From Terriglobia bacterium (GTDB taxonomy: Bacteria; Acidobacteriota; Terriglobia; Terriglobales; Acidobacteriaceae): 64,000 bases of DNA. Each line of letters opens with the position of its first letter. Within the stretch, counting starts at the first letter, position 1. Where the stretch lies: contig JAIQFD010000001.1 in the NCBI GenBank assembly GCA_020073495.1, positions 765,868 to 829,867 on the forward strand, read 5' to 3'. Under the pieces are notes generated by a model. It did not search any database. It was not told where the DNA came from and saw nothing but the letters and a program-made list of their open reading frames with translations. Below, piece after piece: positions 38,153 to 48,552 of this stretch. The position numbers and the translations under genes were made by a program.

Positions 38153-39247
38153 ATGGGCTTCCGCGATTTCCACGGCAACGAGCGGGTCGTCACGCAGCTT
38201 CGGCAAATGTTGCAGGGCGGGCGTCTGCCGCAGGGCATCATCCTCGCCGGGCCTGCGGGCGCGGGCAAGTACACGCTGGCGCAGATGATGGCCAAAGCGC
38301 TGAACTGCCTTCAGCCGCCGGCCGGCGACCTGCCCGACTTCTGCGGCAAGTGCTCGAACTGCACCCGCATCGCCGAGGCCGACGACCTCGACGCGCGCTT
38401 CGCTGAAGCGGTGGAAGCCCGCGAAGGCCTGCGCGATGCCGACAAGAAGGATACCCGCATCTTTCTCCAGACCCATCCGGACGTGCTGGTCATCCCGCCC
38501 GACCCCCCGCAGATGATGATCAAGGTTGGGCAGGTGCGGCACGTGGTCGGAAGCATCTACTACCGGCCCAGCGACGGCCGGGAGCGCGTGTACATCTTCA
38601 CCGACTCGGTATTCATGAAAGAGGCGGCCAATTCCCTGCTCAAAGTGCTGGAGGAGCCGCCGGAGTTCGCCACGCTCTTTCTGCTGACCACCAACCCGGG
38701 CGAACTGCTGCCTACCATCCGCTCGCGCTGCATGACGCTGACCCTGGCCGCGCTTCCGGCGCGCGAGATCGAGCAGGACCTGGCCAAGCGCCGTCCGGAG
38801 TGGAACGCCAAGCAACGCGCACTGGTGGCGCGGCTGAGCGGCGGCGCCGTCGGCTGCGCTCGCACCTTCGACCTGGCTGCCTACATGAGCGCGCGCAAGG
38901 ACGCGCTCACCCTGCTGGCCACCGCCATCGAGGCCAAGGAACACAGCGACCTGTTCCGCACCACCGAAACCTACCGCGCCGGTGCTGACGGCAAAGAAAA
39001 GACCGACGACCTGCTCCACGCGACATATCTGCTTCTGGAAGACCTGCTGTTCGTGAAATCGGGGACCAAGGACCTGGTGCGAAACACGGATATTGCCGCC
39101 GAACTGGAACGACTGTCGGGACCGGTGGACTTTGACTGGATCGCCGCGGCGGCCCAGCGCCTGGACGAGGTTCAGGCCGGCATGCGGCGCAACCTGCTGC
39201 GGTCGCTCTCGCTAGACGCCTTCGCCACATCGCTGGAGAGGACCTAG
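38153..39247 (+). CDS. holB: DNA polymerase III delta' subunit (clamp-loader)
   Basis: AAA+ clamp-loader subunit. It starts MGFRDFHGNERVVTQLRQML. The Walker A-like loop is AGPAGAGKYTLAQM, the zinc module has CGKCSNC, and the conserved EEPPEFATLFLLTTNPGELL leads to IRSRCM (SRC arginine finger). 364 aa. An insertion around residues 75-100 (RFAEAVEAREGLRDADKKDT) lengthens the zinc-module loop. The start follows the tmk stop by 2 bases, so the genes are translationally coupled. Confidence 0.92.
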   Translation: MGFRDFHGNERVVTQLRQMLQGGRLPQGIILAGPAGAGKYTLAQMMAKALNCLQPPAGDLPDFCGKCSNCTRIAEADDLDARFAEAVEAREGLRDADKKDTRIFLQTHPDVLVIPPDPPQMMIKVGQVRHVVGSIYYRPSDGRERVYIFTDSVFMKEAANSLLKVLEEPPEFATLFLLTTNPGELLPTIRSRCMTLTLAALPAREIEQDLAKRRPEWNAKQRALVARLSGGAVGCARTFDLAAYMSARKDALTLLATAIEAKEHSDLFRTTETYRAGADGKEKTDDLLHATYLLLEDLLFVKSGTKDLVRNTDIAAELERLSGPVDFDWIAAAAQRLDEVQAGMRRNLLRSLSLDAFATSLERT

Positions 39248-39403
39248 CCGAACGTTTACTCACTGGTAAATCGGTCCATCAACAAAGGTCTGACCACTAC
39301 CCACTGTCCACTGCCCACTCATTGTCACTCCGTCCTCGCCTGTGATACCGTTAACCCAAGTTCAGCCCACAAAAGGTCGTCCTGGGGTCAATCCTGGAAA
39401 GTT

Positions 39404-39886
39404 TTGCCGCGCGAGGTGTTCGTGTCGCGTCCAGCAAGTTCGACCGCGCCGGAACCGCAAGCGAAGGAATTGTCCCAAGGGCGGACGGAGCACGGTATCG
39501 AGATGAAGGAAATAGAATCCACCGCGCCGCGTCGTGCTCCTGAGACGGACGATTTCGCGAATCGCAAACTGATCCGCCCCACGCTGACCCGTCCCGAGGG
39601 AAATGGCGGCCAGGTCTTGATGGAGCGCCGGGAGCGCCCCGCCAAGAAGACCCCGCCGGCCGAGCAGACCCACGCCGAGAACTTCTATTACCAGAAGCAG
39701 ATGCAGTCCAAGACCCCGATGGTCATCGTGCTCAAAGATGGCGAACTGGTGCACGGCTACATCGAGTGGTACGACAAGACCTGCATCAAAGTCACGCGCA
39801 GCGGGCAGGCAAACCTGCTCATCTACAAGCCATCCATCAAATACATGTACAAGGAAGGCGAGAACGGCGGGCAGAACAACCGCTAG
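39404..39886 (+). CDS. hfq: Hfq/Sm-like RNA chaperone with long N-terminal extension
   Basis: 160 residues. The last about 60 (QMQSKTPMVIVLKDGELVHG ... LIYKPSIKYMYKE) follow the Hfq Sm1-Sm2 pattern: a short helix, then T-P-x-x-I-x-L-x-D-G, Y-I-E-W-Y-D and a closing Y-K-x-x-I. The usual YKHAI is YKPSI here, so the conserved His is lost. The first about 95 residues are charged and disordered (KEIESTAPRRAPETDD). TTG 39404 gives the full extension; ATG 39503 would give a shorter form. Hfq identity is probable but divergent. Confidence 0.72.
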   Translation: MPREVFVSRPASSTAPEPQAKELSQGRTEHGIEMKEIESTAPRRAPETDDFANRKLIRPTLTRPEGNGGQVLMERRERPAKKTPPAEQTHAENFYYQKQMQSKTPMVIVLKDGELVHGYIEWYDKTCIKVTRSGQANLLIYKPSIKYMYKEGENGGQNNR

Positions 39887-39991
39887 CCGTTGGTCGCTTG
39901 TCGTTAGCCGGCACGGCAGACGCCGTGCCATTTGCTTTTGCCCGCAAAGAAACAGGCGCGGCTTGTGCCCCGCCTTCTGAGCGACTTATAT

Positions 39992-40546
39992 CTAGAGTTT
40001 CGGCAGCACGATGCCCTTCTGTGCCTGGTACTTGCCGTTGCGGTCTTTGTAGCTGACTTCGCACATCTCGTCGGACTGGAAGAAGACGATCTGGCACAGG
40101 CCCTCGTTGGCGTAGATCTTGGCCGGCAGGGGCGTGGTGTTGGAGATCTCCAGGGTCACGAAGCCCTCCCACTCCGGCTCGAAGGGAGTGACGTTCACGA
40201 TGATGCCGCAGCGCGCGTAGGTGCTTTTGCCCACGCAGATGGTCAGGATGTCGCGCGGGATCTTGAAGTACTCGATGGAGCGCGCCAGGGCGAAGGAGTT
40301 GGGCGGGATGATGGCGCATTCTGAGCGAATGGTAACGAAGGAGCGCTCGTCGAAAGCCTTGGGATCCACGATGGTGCAGTTGACGTTGGTAAAGATCTTG
40401 AACTCGTCGGCCACCCGCAGGTCGTAGCCGTAGCTGGACACCCCGTAGCTGATCACACCCTGGCTCATCTGCTTCTCGGAGAAGGGGTTGATCATGTCGT
40501 GCTCCAGCGCCATCTTGCGGATCCAGCGGTCACTCTTAATGGACAT
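39992..40546 (-). CDS. dcd: dCTP deaminase
   Basis: Converts dCTP to dUTP for thymidylate supply. It starts [20 protein letters not shown] and has [19 protein letters not shown] (Ser-x-x-x-Arg region), [20 protein letters not shown] (catalytic Glu) and [17 protein letters not shown]. The ATG has GAGGAG upstream; an upstream in-frame start would add 37 unrelated residues. 184 aa. It may be mono- or bifunctional; this is not decidable here. Confidence 0.95.
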   Translation of the reverse strand: MSIKSDRWIRKMALEHDMINPFSEKQMSQGVISYGVSSYGYDLRVADEFKIFTNVNCTIVDPKAFDERSFVTIRSECAIIPPNSFALARSIEYFKIPRDILTICVGKSTYARCGIIVNVTPFEPEWEGFVTLEISNTTPLPAKIYANEGLCQIVFFQSDEMCEVSYKDRNGKYQAQKGIVLPKL

Positions 40547-40650
40547 TTCGCTCCTCGGGATTGCTAGGTTCTTGTCCGGCAGGGACTTATCGCCGTGCGA
40601 CCCTGCGGCAGGCTGGAACGGTGTGCCCATCTTAATCGCAACCCCCGTCG

Positions 40651-40680
40651 TTGACAAATAGGGGCTAAAGTCCGTAGTAT
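40651..40680 (+). promoter_or_regulatory. Candidate promoter of the HU gene
   Basis: Perfect TTGACA (40651-40656), an 18-base spacer and TAGTAT (40675-40680), 70 bases before the GTG start. Confidence 0.55.
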
Positions 40681-40749
40681 CCGTGCTTTACAGGTATTTC
40701 AACAGTGTGCGTCGGGCGGGCTCAGCGCGACGCCGGTCTGGAGCTGCTT

Positions 40750-41019
40750 GTGATCAAGCTGGACATCATCAATGAAGTGGTGAGTAAAACGGGCATCACC
40801 AAGACCAAGGCGGAGCTGGCGGTCGAGACCGTCTTCGACAGCATGAAGAAGGCGCTGGCCCACGGCGACCGCATCGAGCTGCGCGGCTTCGGCGTCTTTA
40901 ACGTGCGCCCGCGCAAGACCGGCATCGGACGCAACCCGCGCACCGGCGCCGAGGTCAACATCCCTCCCGGCAAGGCGGTCCGCTTCAAGCCGGGGAAAGA
41001 ATTGCAGTCTATCGACTAG
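40750..41019 (+). CDS. hup: HU family DNA-binding protein
   Basis: Histone-like nucleoid protein. It has MIKLDIINEVVSKTGITKTK and LRGFGVFNVRPRKTGIGRNP, the DNA-intercalating arm with GRNPRTGAEVNIPPGKA, and FKPGKELQSID. The GTG at 40750 gives 89 aa and the canonical N-terminus; an upstream GTG would add 15 unrelated residues. HU is usually a homodimer. Confidence 0.95.
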   Translation: MIKLDIINEVVSKTGITKTKAELAVETVFDSMKKALAHGDRIELRGFGVFNVRPRKTGIGRNPRTGAEVNIPPGKAVRFKPGKELQSID

Positions 41020-41067
41020 GTTCGGCCGGTCGCGCGCGCACGCCGTACCCCCGAGTATTTGTGCCCC

Positions 41068-42117
41068 ATGTCTGAGCCGAACCCGCCCCTCTCGCCGCCC
41101 GAACCACCCGTCCCGTCCTCGACGTTCGAGCTCTATCGTCCGCTCGAGGTGTATGCGGTGGAGCCTCCGCGCCGGCGTTACTGGCTGCACGCGCTGCTGT
41201 TCCTGCTGACGATCTTCACCACGCTGGTGGTGGGGGCGCGCCTCGAATACAACTTCCACGCCAACCTGCCGGCGTTTCCGCCCATCCCGGACGATGCCAC
41301 CTCCAGCCAGGTGCTGTTCTGGTGGTTTCCGTTGCGGTGGGTGTTGGCACAGCCGTCGCGGCTGCTGCTGGGCGTGCCCTTCTCGGCGACGCTGCTGCTG
41401 ATCCTGTTCTGCCATGAGATGGGGCATTACCTCTACTGCGTGCGCTACCGCGTGTTCGCGACGCTTCCCTACTTCATCCCGGCGCCGACCCTGATCGGGA
41501 CGCTGGGGGCGGTGATCCGCATCAAGTCGCCCATCCGCAACCGCGCGCAACTCTTCGATATCGGCATTGCCGGCCCCATCGCCGGATTCGTGGTGGCGGT
41601 GGTGACGCTGGCGGTCTCGCTGCTGCTGTCGAAAAAGATGCCGACGGGAGTGGTGGCATCTGCCATACCGCTGGGGTACCCCGAAATCTTCTACTACGTC
41701 CAGTACGCGCTGAGGGCCCTGGGCAGCCATGCGGACGTTGCGCGCGTCCCGTTGCAGGCCCTCTATCTGCATCCCACGGCGCTCGCTGCCTGGGTGGGGA
41801 TGTTTGCCACGGCGCTGAACCTGTTGCCCGGCGGACAGCTCGATGGCGGGCACATCGTCTATGCCGTGAAGCCGCACCTGCACCGCTGGGTGTCGCTGCT
41901 CACGGTCGTGGTGCTCGTTTACCTGACCAAGTACTGGTCGGGTTGGGGACTCTGGTCGATGTTGCTGCTGATCACCGGAATGCGGCATCCGAATGTGCAG
42001 CGCGGACCCGATCTCTCCCCCGGACGCTACGCGCTCGCCGTGCTGGGCCTGGTCATGTTCCTGCTGACGTTCATGCCGTCGCCGTTCCCGGGTACGGGCA
42101 TCTCGGAACTGAGATAG
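41068..42117 (+). CDS. Site-2 protease family (peptidase M50) membrane protein
   Basis: Intramembrane zinc metalloprotease. A cytoplasmic Pro-rich N-terminus is followed by TM1 (HALLFLLTIFTTLVVGA). The active-site helix has LLLILFCHEMGHYLYCVRYR (HEMGH near residue 116), further TM segments follow (IAGPIAGFVVAVVTLAVSLL), and the third ligand motif is LNLLPGGQLDGGHI. 349 aa. No PDZ domain is visible. The substrate is unknown. Confidence 0.92.
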   Translation: MSEPNPPLSPPEPPVPSSTFELYRPLEVYAVEPPRRRYWLHALLFLLTIFTTLVVGARLEYNFHANLPAFPPIPDDATSSQVLFWWFPLRWVLAQPSRLLLGVPFSATLLLILFCHEMGHYLYCVRYRVFATLPYFIPAPTLIGTLGAVIRIKSPIRNRAQLFDIGIAGPIAGFVVAVVTLAVSLLLSKKMPTGVVASAIPLGYPEIFYYVQYALRALGSHADVARVPLQALYLHPTALAAWVGMFATALNLLPGGQLDGGHIVYAVKPHLHRWVSLLTVVVLVYLTKYWSGWGLWSMLLLITGMRHPNVQRGPDLSPGRYALAVLGLVMFLLTFMPSPFPGTGISELR

Positions 42118-42200
42118 GACTCAGCAGTCAGCTTTCAGCACTCAGCCCACACTAATCCGCGCTTATCGCGGGCTGAATGCTGAGTGCTGATTGCCGACCG
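42118..42200 (+). repeat. Stop-rich word repeat between M50 and priA
   Basis: CTCAGCAGTCAGCTTTCAGC and its near-inverse GAATGCTGAGTGCTGATTGC flank CGCGCTTATCGCGGG. It separates two convergent genes and could act as a bidirectional terminator. Confidence 0.6.
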
Positions 42201-44621
42201 CTACAGCAGCGAGAGGGCGTCCACATCCACGATCACGTTGGTGCGCGGGACGCGGTGCTGCTCCGCGTGCTGGAGCATGGCGCGCAGAGCGTCGTTCAGC
42301 TTCTGCCGAGAAGGCGACTTCAGGACGAAGTGATAGCGGTAGTCGCGCTTGAGGCGCACGATGGGTGCCGCCGCGGGCCCGAGCACGCGGATGCCGTCCA
42401 GCCGGGTCTTGTGGAACCACTGCCCGAGCAGCCCGGACCAGCGCAGCGCTTCTTCCAGCTTGCCGCTGCGCACCAGCACGTTGGCCAGCGCGCTGAAGGG
42501 CGGGTAGTGCATCCAGCGGCGGTAGCGCAGCTCCTTCTCCTGGAATCCGGCGTAATCGTGGGTGGCAGCGAACTGGATGGCGTAGTGGTCGGGAAACCAG
42601 GTTTGCAGGACGACCTTGCCGGGTGTTTCGCCGCGTCCGGCGCGGCCCGCGACCTGGGTCAGTAATTGGAAGGTGCGTTCGGCGGCGCGGAAATCCGGGA
42701 AGCCGAGGGCGAAATCGGCGCCCACCACGCCGACCAGCGTGACCCCGTGGATATCGTGTCCCTTGGCGATCATCTGCGTGCCCACCAGCAGGTCGAGTTC
42801 CCCGGCATGCAGCGCGTTGAGGACGCGCTCGAAGTCGCCTCGCGCGCGCACCGTGTCGCGGTCGAGCCGCCCGATGCGCGCGGTGGGAAAGGCGCCGTGC
42901 AGCAGGTCTTCCAGCTTCTCCGAGCCCGCGCCGAGGAAGTAGATGTACTCGCTGCCGCACTTGGGACACTTTTGCGGCACCCGCTCGCGATATCCGCAGT
43001 AATGGCATTCCAGCTTCTGGTCGCGCTTGTGGTGGGTGAGAGCGATGGCGCAGTTCTTGCACTGCAGGGTCTCGCCGCAGGCGCGGCAGAGCACCACCGA
43101 CGAGTAGCCGCGGCGGTTCATCAGGATCATGGCCTGCTCGCCGCGGGCCAGGCGGTCGTTGATCTCCTCCACCAGGCGGCGGGAGAAGACGTGCTCTTCG
43201 CCGGTCTGTTGGAACTCCTGGCGCATGTCCACCAGCGCGACCTCGGGCAACGGCCGCTGCTCGACGCGCTCCTTCAGTTCGAGAAGCTGGTACTTGGCGC
43301 TGGCGGCGTTATGGAAGGATTCGAGCGAAGGCGTAGCCGATCCCAGCACGACCGCGGCTCTTGCCAGCTTGCCGCGCATGACGGCGACGTCGCGCCCGTG
43401 GTAGCGGGGCGTCTCTTCCTGCTTGTAGGAAGTGTCATGCTCCTCGTCCACCACGATGAGGGCCAGGTCGCTCACGGGCGCGAAGACCGCAGAGCGCGTG
43501 CCGACCACGATCTTTGCTTCCCCGCGCCGGATGCGGTGCCACTGCTGGGCTCGTTCGCCGTCGGAGAGGGCGGAATGCAGCACCGCCACCTGCTCACCGA
43601 AGATCTGGTACAGGTTCGCGGCAGCGACCGGCGTGAGGCCGATCTCGGGAACGAGCAGGATGGCAGAACGACCGGCGGCAAGAACCCGCTGCATCGCCGC
43701 CAAGTACACGGCAGTCTTGCCCGACCCGGTGACGCCGTGCACCAGCGTCACGGAAAAGCTTCGCGACTCGACCGCCTTCTGGATCTGTTCCAGCGCGCCG
43801 CGCTGCTCCCGGTTGAGTTCGAAGTCCGAGCCGTGCGGGCGTGCGGATGAAACGGTGAATCCCTCCGGCTCTTCTTCGATCTGCACGATGCCGCGCCGGA
43901 CCAGGGTTTCCAGGGTACTCTGGGGCAGGTCGAGCTTGCGCAAGGTGTCCACACGCGCGCGCCCGCCGGTGGCGGCGAGCATTTCGACGAGCTGCCGCTG
44001 GTTCTGGTTAAGCCGCCCCTCGGCCATGCGCAAGACGGCGATACTGACGGTTGGTGTGGCGTCGTGCGCGGTGGAGACGTCTTCTGCTTCGATCCACTTG
44101 CGGCGCAGCAGGCGATCGATGACCCCGCGGCTCACCTTGCTTGCGGCGCGCGCGGTCTCTTCGCGCGCGGCATCGTGACCGGCGAGATAGTTCAGCACGC
44201 GGAATTCGGCGAGGGTGTCTTCCTCGCTGCGGCGCGAGCGCGCACCTTTCTCCGCCGATTCGTGCAGCGCCGTCCAGCCCTGCTGGGTGATGCGCAGCGC
44301 GCGCACGCGGCGGAACTCCCCCGCCAGCGGCAGCATCGTGCGATACACCTCGCCCAGCGGCGCGATGTAATACTGCGAGATCCATGCGGCGAGCTTGCGC
44401 AGTTCGGCGTCGAGCACAGGCTGGTGATCGAGGACTTCGAGGACTTTCTTGGTCGTGACGCTCGGCTTGGTGTCGTGCAGCGCCGTGACCACGCCGGAGA
44501 GGCGGAGGTTGCGGAAGGGCACGAGCACGCGCCCGCCCACCACCGGCTCGACACCATCCACCGCGTAGGTGAAGGTCTGGTCGAGGGGGACGGGCAGTGC
44601 GACGTCACAGAATGTTGGCAC
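42201..44621 (-). CDS. priA: Primosomal protein N' (replication restart helicase PriA)
   Basis: Superfamily 2 helicase that restarts stalled forks. A DNA-binding N-terminal domain is followed by Walker A VHGVTGSGKTAVYLAAM near residue 298, the DEAH-like VVDEEHDTSYKQEE and GSATPSLESFHN. The zinc-binding insert has CRACGETLQCKNC, CHYCGYRE and CPKCGSEYI. Then come GTQMIAKGHDIHGVTL and AGRAGRGETPGKV. The 806 aa length is normal. It begins 3 bases after the udg stop. Confidence 0.96.
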   Translation of the reverse strand: MPTFCDVALPVPLDQTFTYAVDGVEPVVGGRVLVPFRNLRLSGVVTALHDTKPSVTTKKVLEVLDHQPVLDAELRKLAAWISQYYIAPLGEVYRTMLPLAGEFRRVRALRITQQGWTALHESAEKGARSRRSEEDTLAEFRVLNYLAGHDAAREETARAASKVSRGVIDRLLRRKWIEAEDVSTAHDATPTVSIAVLRMAEGRLNQNQRQLVEMLAATGGRARVDTLRKLDLPQSTLETLVRRGIVQIEEEPEGFTVSSARPHGSDFELNREQRGALEQIQKAVESRSFSVTLVHGVTGSGKTAVYLAAMQRVLAAGRSAILLVPEIGLTPVAAANLYQIFGEQVAVLHSALSDGERAQQWHRIRRGEAKIVVGTRSAVFAPVSDLALIVVDEEHDTSYKQEETPRYHGRDVAVMRGKLARAAVVLGSATPSLESFHNAASAKYQLLELKERVEQRPLPEVALVDMRQEFQQTGEEHVFSRRLVEEINDRLARGEQAMILMNRRGYSSVVLCRACGETLQCKNCAIALTHHKRDQKLECHYCGYRERVPQKCPKCGSEYIYFLGAGSEKLEDLLHGAFPTARIGRLDRDTVRARGDFERVLNALHAGELDLLVGTQMIAKGHDIHGVTLVGVVGADFALGFPDFRAAERTFQLLTQVAGRAGRGETPGKVVLQTWFPDHYAIQFAATHDYAGFQEKELRYRRWMHYPPFSALANVLVRSGKLEEALRWSGLLGQWFHKTRLDGIRVLGPAAAPIVRLKRDYRYHFVLKSPSRQKLNDALRAMLQHAEQHRVPRTNVIVDVDALSLL

Positions 44622-44624
44622 GGC

Positions 44625-45421
44625 CTACTCCGCCGGTGATTTTTGGGGATTGGGTAGCCCGAGTTGGCGCATGACCATCTGGAGGTCTTTCCACGCCTCG
44701 CCTTTCTGCCGCGGGTCGCGCAGCAGGAAGGCGGGATGGTAGGTGACGGCCAACATGGCGCCGCGGAAATCGTACATGCGCCCCCGCAGGTTGGCCATGG
44801 AGTCGTTCAGACCGAGCAGGTTCTTGGCTGCGACCGCGCCCAGCGCCACGATGGCTTTGGGCTTGATGGCGTCGATCTGGCGCATGAGGAAGGGCGAACA
44901 GGTGTCGCACTCCTCGCGCTCGGGGGTGCGGTTGCCTGGCGGTCGGCACTTCACCACGTTGGCGATGTAGACGTCCTCGCGGCGCAGGCCCATGGCGGTG
45001 ATCATCTTGTTCAGCAACTGGCCGGCGCGGCCCACGAAGGGCTCGCCCTGCTCATCTTCGTCTGCGCCGGGGCCCTCGCCCACGAACATCAGCTCGGCGC
45101 GCGGGTTTCCGACGCCAAACACGATCTGCTTGCGTCCCTGTTTGTGCAGGACGCAGCGGGTGCAGTCGCCCAGGTCTTCGCGGATGATGCGCAGCGCCTC
45201 GGCGGGATCCTGGGCGCGGGATTCAGGGCGCGTCGGCGCGAACATATCTTCTGAGGATGCGACCTGCACAACCGGGGACGGCTCCGCCACACTTGCTTCT
45301 TCCTGCACAGACGAGGGCGGCCGTGCCACGCCCGCCCGGCGGTAGAGGTCGTAGATCCCCATGTCGCGGTAATAACGGACACGGTTGGCGAGGGCTTCGC
45401 GGAGTTTCGGATCGAGTGCCA

Positions 45422-45422
<1 letters not shown>
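44625..45422 (-). CDS. udg: Family 4 uracil-DNA glycosylase (Fe-S type)
   Basis: Removes uracil from DNA. It has CTRCVLHKQGRKQIVFGVG, the active-site VGEGPGADEDEQGEPFVGRA, YIANVVKCRPPGNRTPEREE with CDTC (4Fe-4S cysteines) and the TYHPAFLLRDPRQK motif. About 80 N-terminal residues precede the core and are low in complexity (VARPPSSVQEEASVAEP); part resembles short palindromic repeats read in frame. Its start overlaps the coaBC stop by one base. Confidence 0.92.
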
Positions 45423-46642
<1,220 letters not shown>

Positions 46643-46694
46643 ACTTATTCGATGACCGACGGCACGGGGACGTCGCAAGCGACGTCTCGAACGA

Positions 46695-46931
46695 CTATCG
46701 CGGAGCGCCGAGCGCCTGATCGAGCAATTCGCTGGCCTTGGCCGCGGGCGTTTTTTCGGCGCCCACGATGAACTTCACCTTGCCGGCCTCGATCTCCTGC
46801 TGCGCGATCTTGCAGGGCTTGCGCGCCACTGTCTCCACCATGGGGCGAGCGCCGCCCTGAAGCTGGCGCGCGCGCCGCGCCGCCACCAGGATGTAGCGGT
46901 AGTTGCTGTCGAACCCTTCGATGAGCTTCAT
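46695..46931 (-). CDS. rpoZ: DNA-directed RNA polymerase subunit omega
   Basis: 78 aa omega subunit: FDSNYRYILVAARRARQLQG followed by a KPCKIAQQEIEAGKVKF strand-helix. It lies in the usual place directly downstream of gmk and upstream of coaBC. Confidence 0.93.
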   Translation of the reverse strand: MKLIEGFDSNYRYILVAARRARQLQGGARPMVETVARKPCKIAQQEIEAGKVKFIVGAEKTPAAKASELLDQALGAPR

Positions 46932-46944
46932 ACGCCAGACACCT

Positions 46945-47664
46945 CTAATCTCCGCTGGGGGCCGGGGGCAGACCGAATGACTTCAGGATCGACTGGAGCC
47001 GCGGGCGCATGTTCTGCTGCTTGCACGCATCCGCCATGCTCACCATCATCTGCTCTTGCTCGGAGAGACTCTTCCCCGATCGCGTGAGACGTTCGGAGAG
47101 GACGATGGCCTTGAGCGCGTCGATGGACTGTTCCAGTCGGTCGTTCACAAGAATATAGTCGTATTCGGGATATTTCTCAATTTCCTTTGTGGCAGTTTGC
47201 AGGCGCCGCTGGATGGTCTCCTCGGTGACGGGGTGCCCGGCCAGGGCGTCGGCGTCGCTGCGGCGGTGAAGACGGCGCTGCAATTCTTCGCGCGACGGCG
47301 GCAGCACGAAGATGGTGATCGCTTCCGGAAGCCTGCCCTTGATCTGCGCCGCTCCCTGGACGTCGATATCGAGCAGCAGGTCCTGGCCGCGGCGGTTCGC
47401 GTCGTCCAGGAAGCGTCGCGCGGTCCCGTAATGGTTACCGAATACCTCCGCGTGCTCCAGGAACTCGTCACGCCGGAGCATGCGATCGAACTCCTCGCGC
47501 GACACAAAATAATATTCTCGACCGTTCTGCTCGGAACCGCGCGGCTTGCGCGTGGTGTAGGAGATGGAAAACTCGAGCCCGGCGACGACCTTGCGCAGCT
47601 CGTTGACCAGCGTGCTCTTCCCCGAACCCGACGGGGCCGAAATGATGTAGATGAGGCCGTTCAC
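46945..47664 (-). CDS. gmk: Guanylate kinase
   Basis: Phosphorylates GMP. P-loop IISAPSGSGKSTLVNELRK, then SYTTRKPRGSEQNGREYYFV, LLDIDVQGAAQIK and ILVNDRLEQSIDALKAIV. At 239 aa it is about 30 longer than E. coli Gmk, with a tail (MRPRLQSILKSFGLPPAPS). It overlaps the yicC stop by 4 bases (ATGA). Confidence 0.96.
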   Translation of the reverse strand: MNGLIYIISAPSGSGKSTLVNELRKVVAGLEFSISYTTRKPRGSEQNGREYYFVSREEFDRMLRRDEFLEHAEVFGNHYGTARRFLDDANRRGQDLLLDIDVQGAAQIKGRLPEAITIFVLPPSREELQRRLHRRSDADALAGHPVTEETIQRRLQTATKEIEKYPEYDYILVNDRLEQSIDALKAIVLSERLTRSGKSLSEQEQMMVSMADACKQQNMRPRLQSILKSFGLPPAPSGD

Positions 47665-48548
47665 TCGACGTTCTGCACCTGTTCGCGCGACTTCTCGATC
47701 TCGGACTTCATGGCCAGGCCAAGCTCGGTGATGCGTAGGCCCTCGCCGGCCACGCCCGCGGTCTTCGAGAGCAAGGTGTTGGCCTCGCGGTTCATCTCCT
47801 GCAAGAGGAAGTCGAGCTTCTTGCCGACCTCGCCGCCGGCATCCAGCAGGCCGATAAAGTGCTGGATGTGCGTGTTCAAGCGCACGATCTCCTCCTGGAC
47901 GTCGCTTCGCTCGGCGAGCAGGGCGGCCTCCTGGAGGATGCGGTCCTGGTCGGCGTGCCCGCCGATGAGTTCCTTCATGCGGGCCTGCACCTTTTCCAGG
48001 TAGGCGCGGGAGACGGCGGCGCGCAGCTTCTCGACCTCGCTGTTGGCGGCCTGGAGATGGCGCATGCGCTCGCGGAGCTCGCGATCGATGCCGCGGCCCT
48101 CCTCGTCACGCATGACGTTGAGCAGGCCGATGGCCTCTTCCAGCTTCTGCACCACCATGGCGTCGAGCCGCTCGTCCACCGGGCCCTCGGAGCTGCCCAT
48201 CGCACCCGGCAGGCGCAGGACCGCGTTCAGGTCGGGCTCAGCGGTGATGCCGAACTCTTTGGCGGCCGCGCGGAAAGCGCCAATGTATCCGCTCACCAGC
48301 TCGCGGTTGAGCGCGAAGCCGTTGCTGGAAGCCCTCTCGACGGTCAGCGTCAGCTCCACGTGCCCGCGTGCCAGCTTGTCTTTCAAAAGGCGGCGGAGTT
48401 TCATCTCCAGCGCGTCGGTCTGGTTGGGCATGCGCAGGTGCAGGTCAAGGAAGCGGTGGTTGACGGACTTGAGCGAGAGGGAAAAGGAAATGTCCTCGCG
48501 CGCCTGTCCTGTGACGCTGGCGAACGCCGTCATGGAGCGGATGGGCAT
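47661..48548 (-). CDS. yicC: YicC family endoribonuclease/stress protein
   Basis: YicC/YloC family, recently described as an endoribonuclease. It starts MPIRSMTAFASVTGQA and has SLKSVNHRFLDLHLRMPN. Near the C-terminus is KKLDFLLQEMNREANTLLSK with the conserved Glu-Met-x-Arg-Glu. 295 aa. It starts 4 bases after the ABC gene stop and overlaps gmk, so it lies inside a tight operon. Confidence 0.94.
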   Translation of the reverse strand: MPIRSMTAFASVTGQAREDISFSLSLKSVNHRFLDLHLRMPNQTDALEMKLRRLLKDKLARGHVELTLTVERASSNGFALNRELVSGYIGAFRAAAKEFGITAEPDLNAVLRLPGAMGSSEGPVDERLDAMVVQKLEEAIGLLNVMRDEEGRGIDRELRERMRHLQAANSEVEKLRAAVSRAYLEKVQARMKELIGGHADQDRILQEAALLAERSDVQEEIVRLNTHIQHFIGLLDAGGEVGKKLDFLLQEMNREANTLLSKTAGVAGEGLRITELGLAMKSEIEKSREQVQNVE

Positions 48549-48552
48549 ATTG

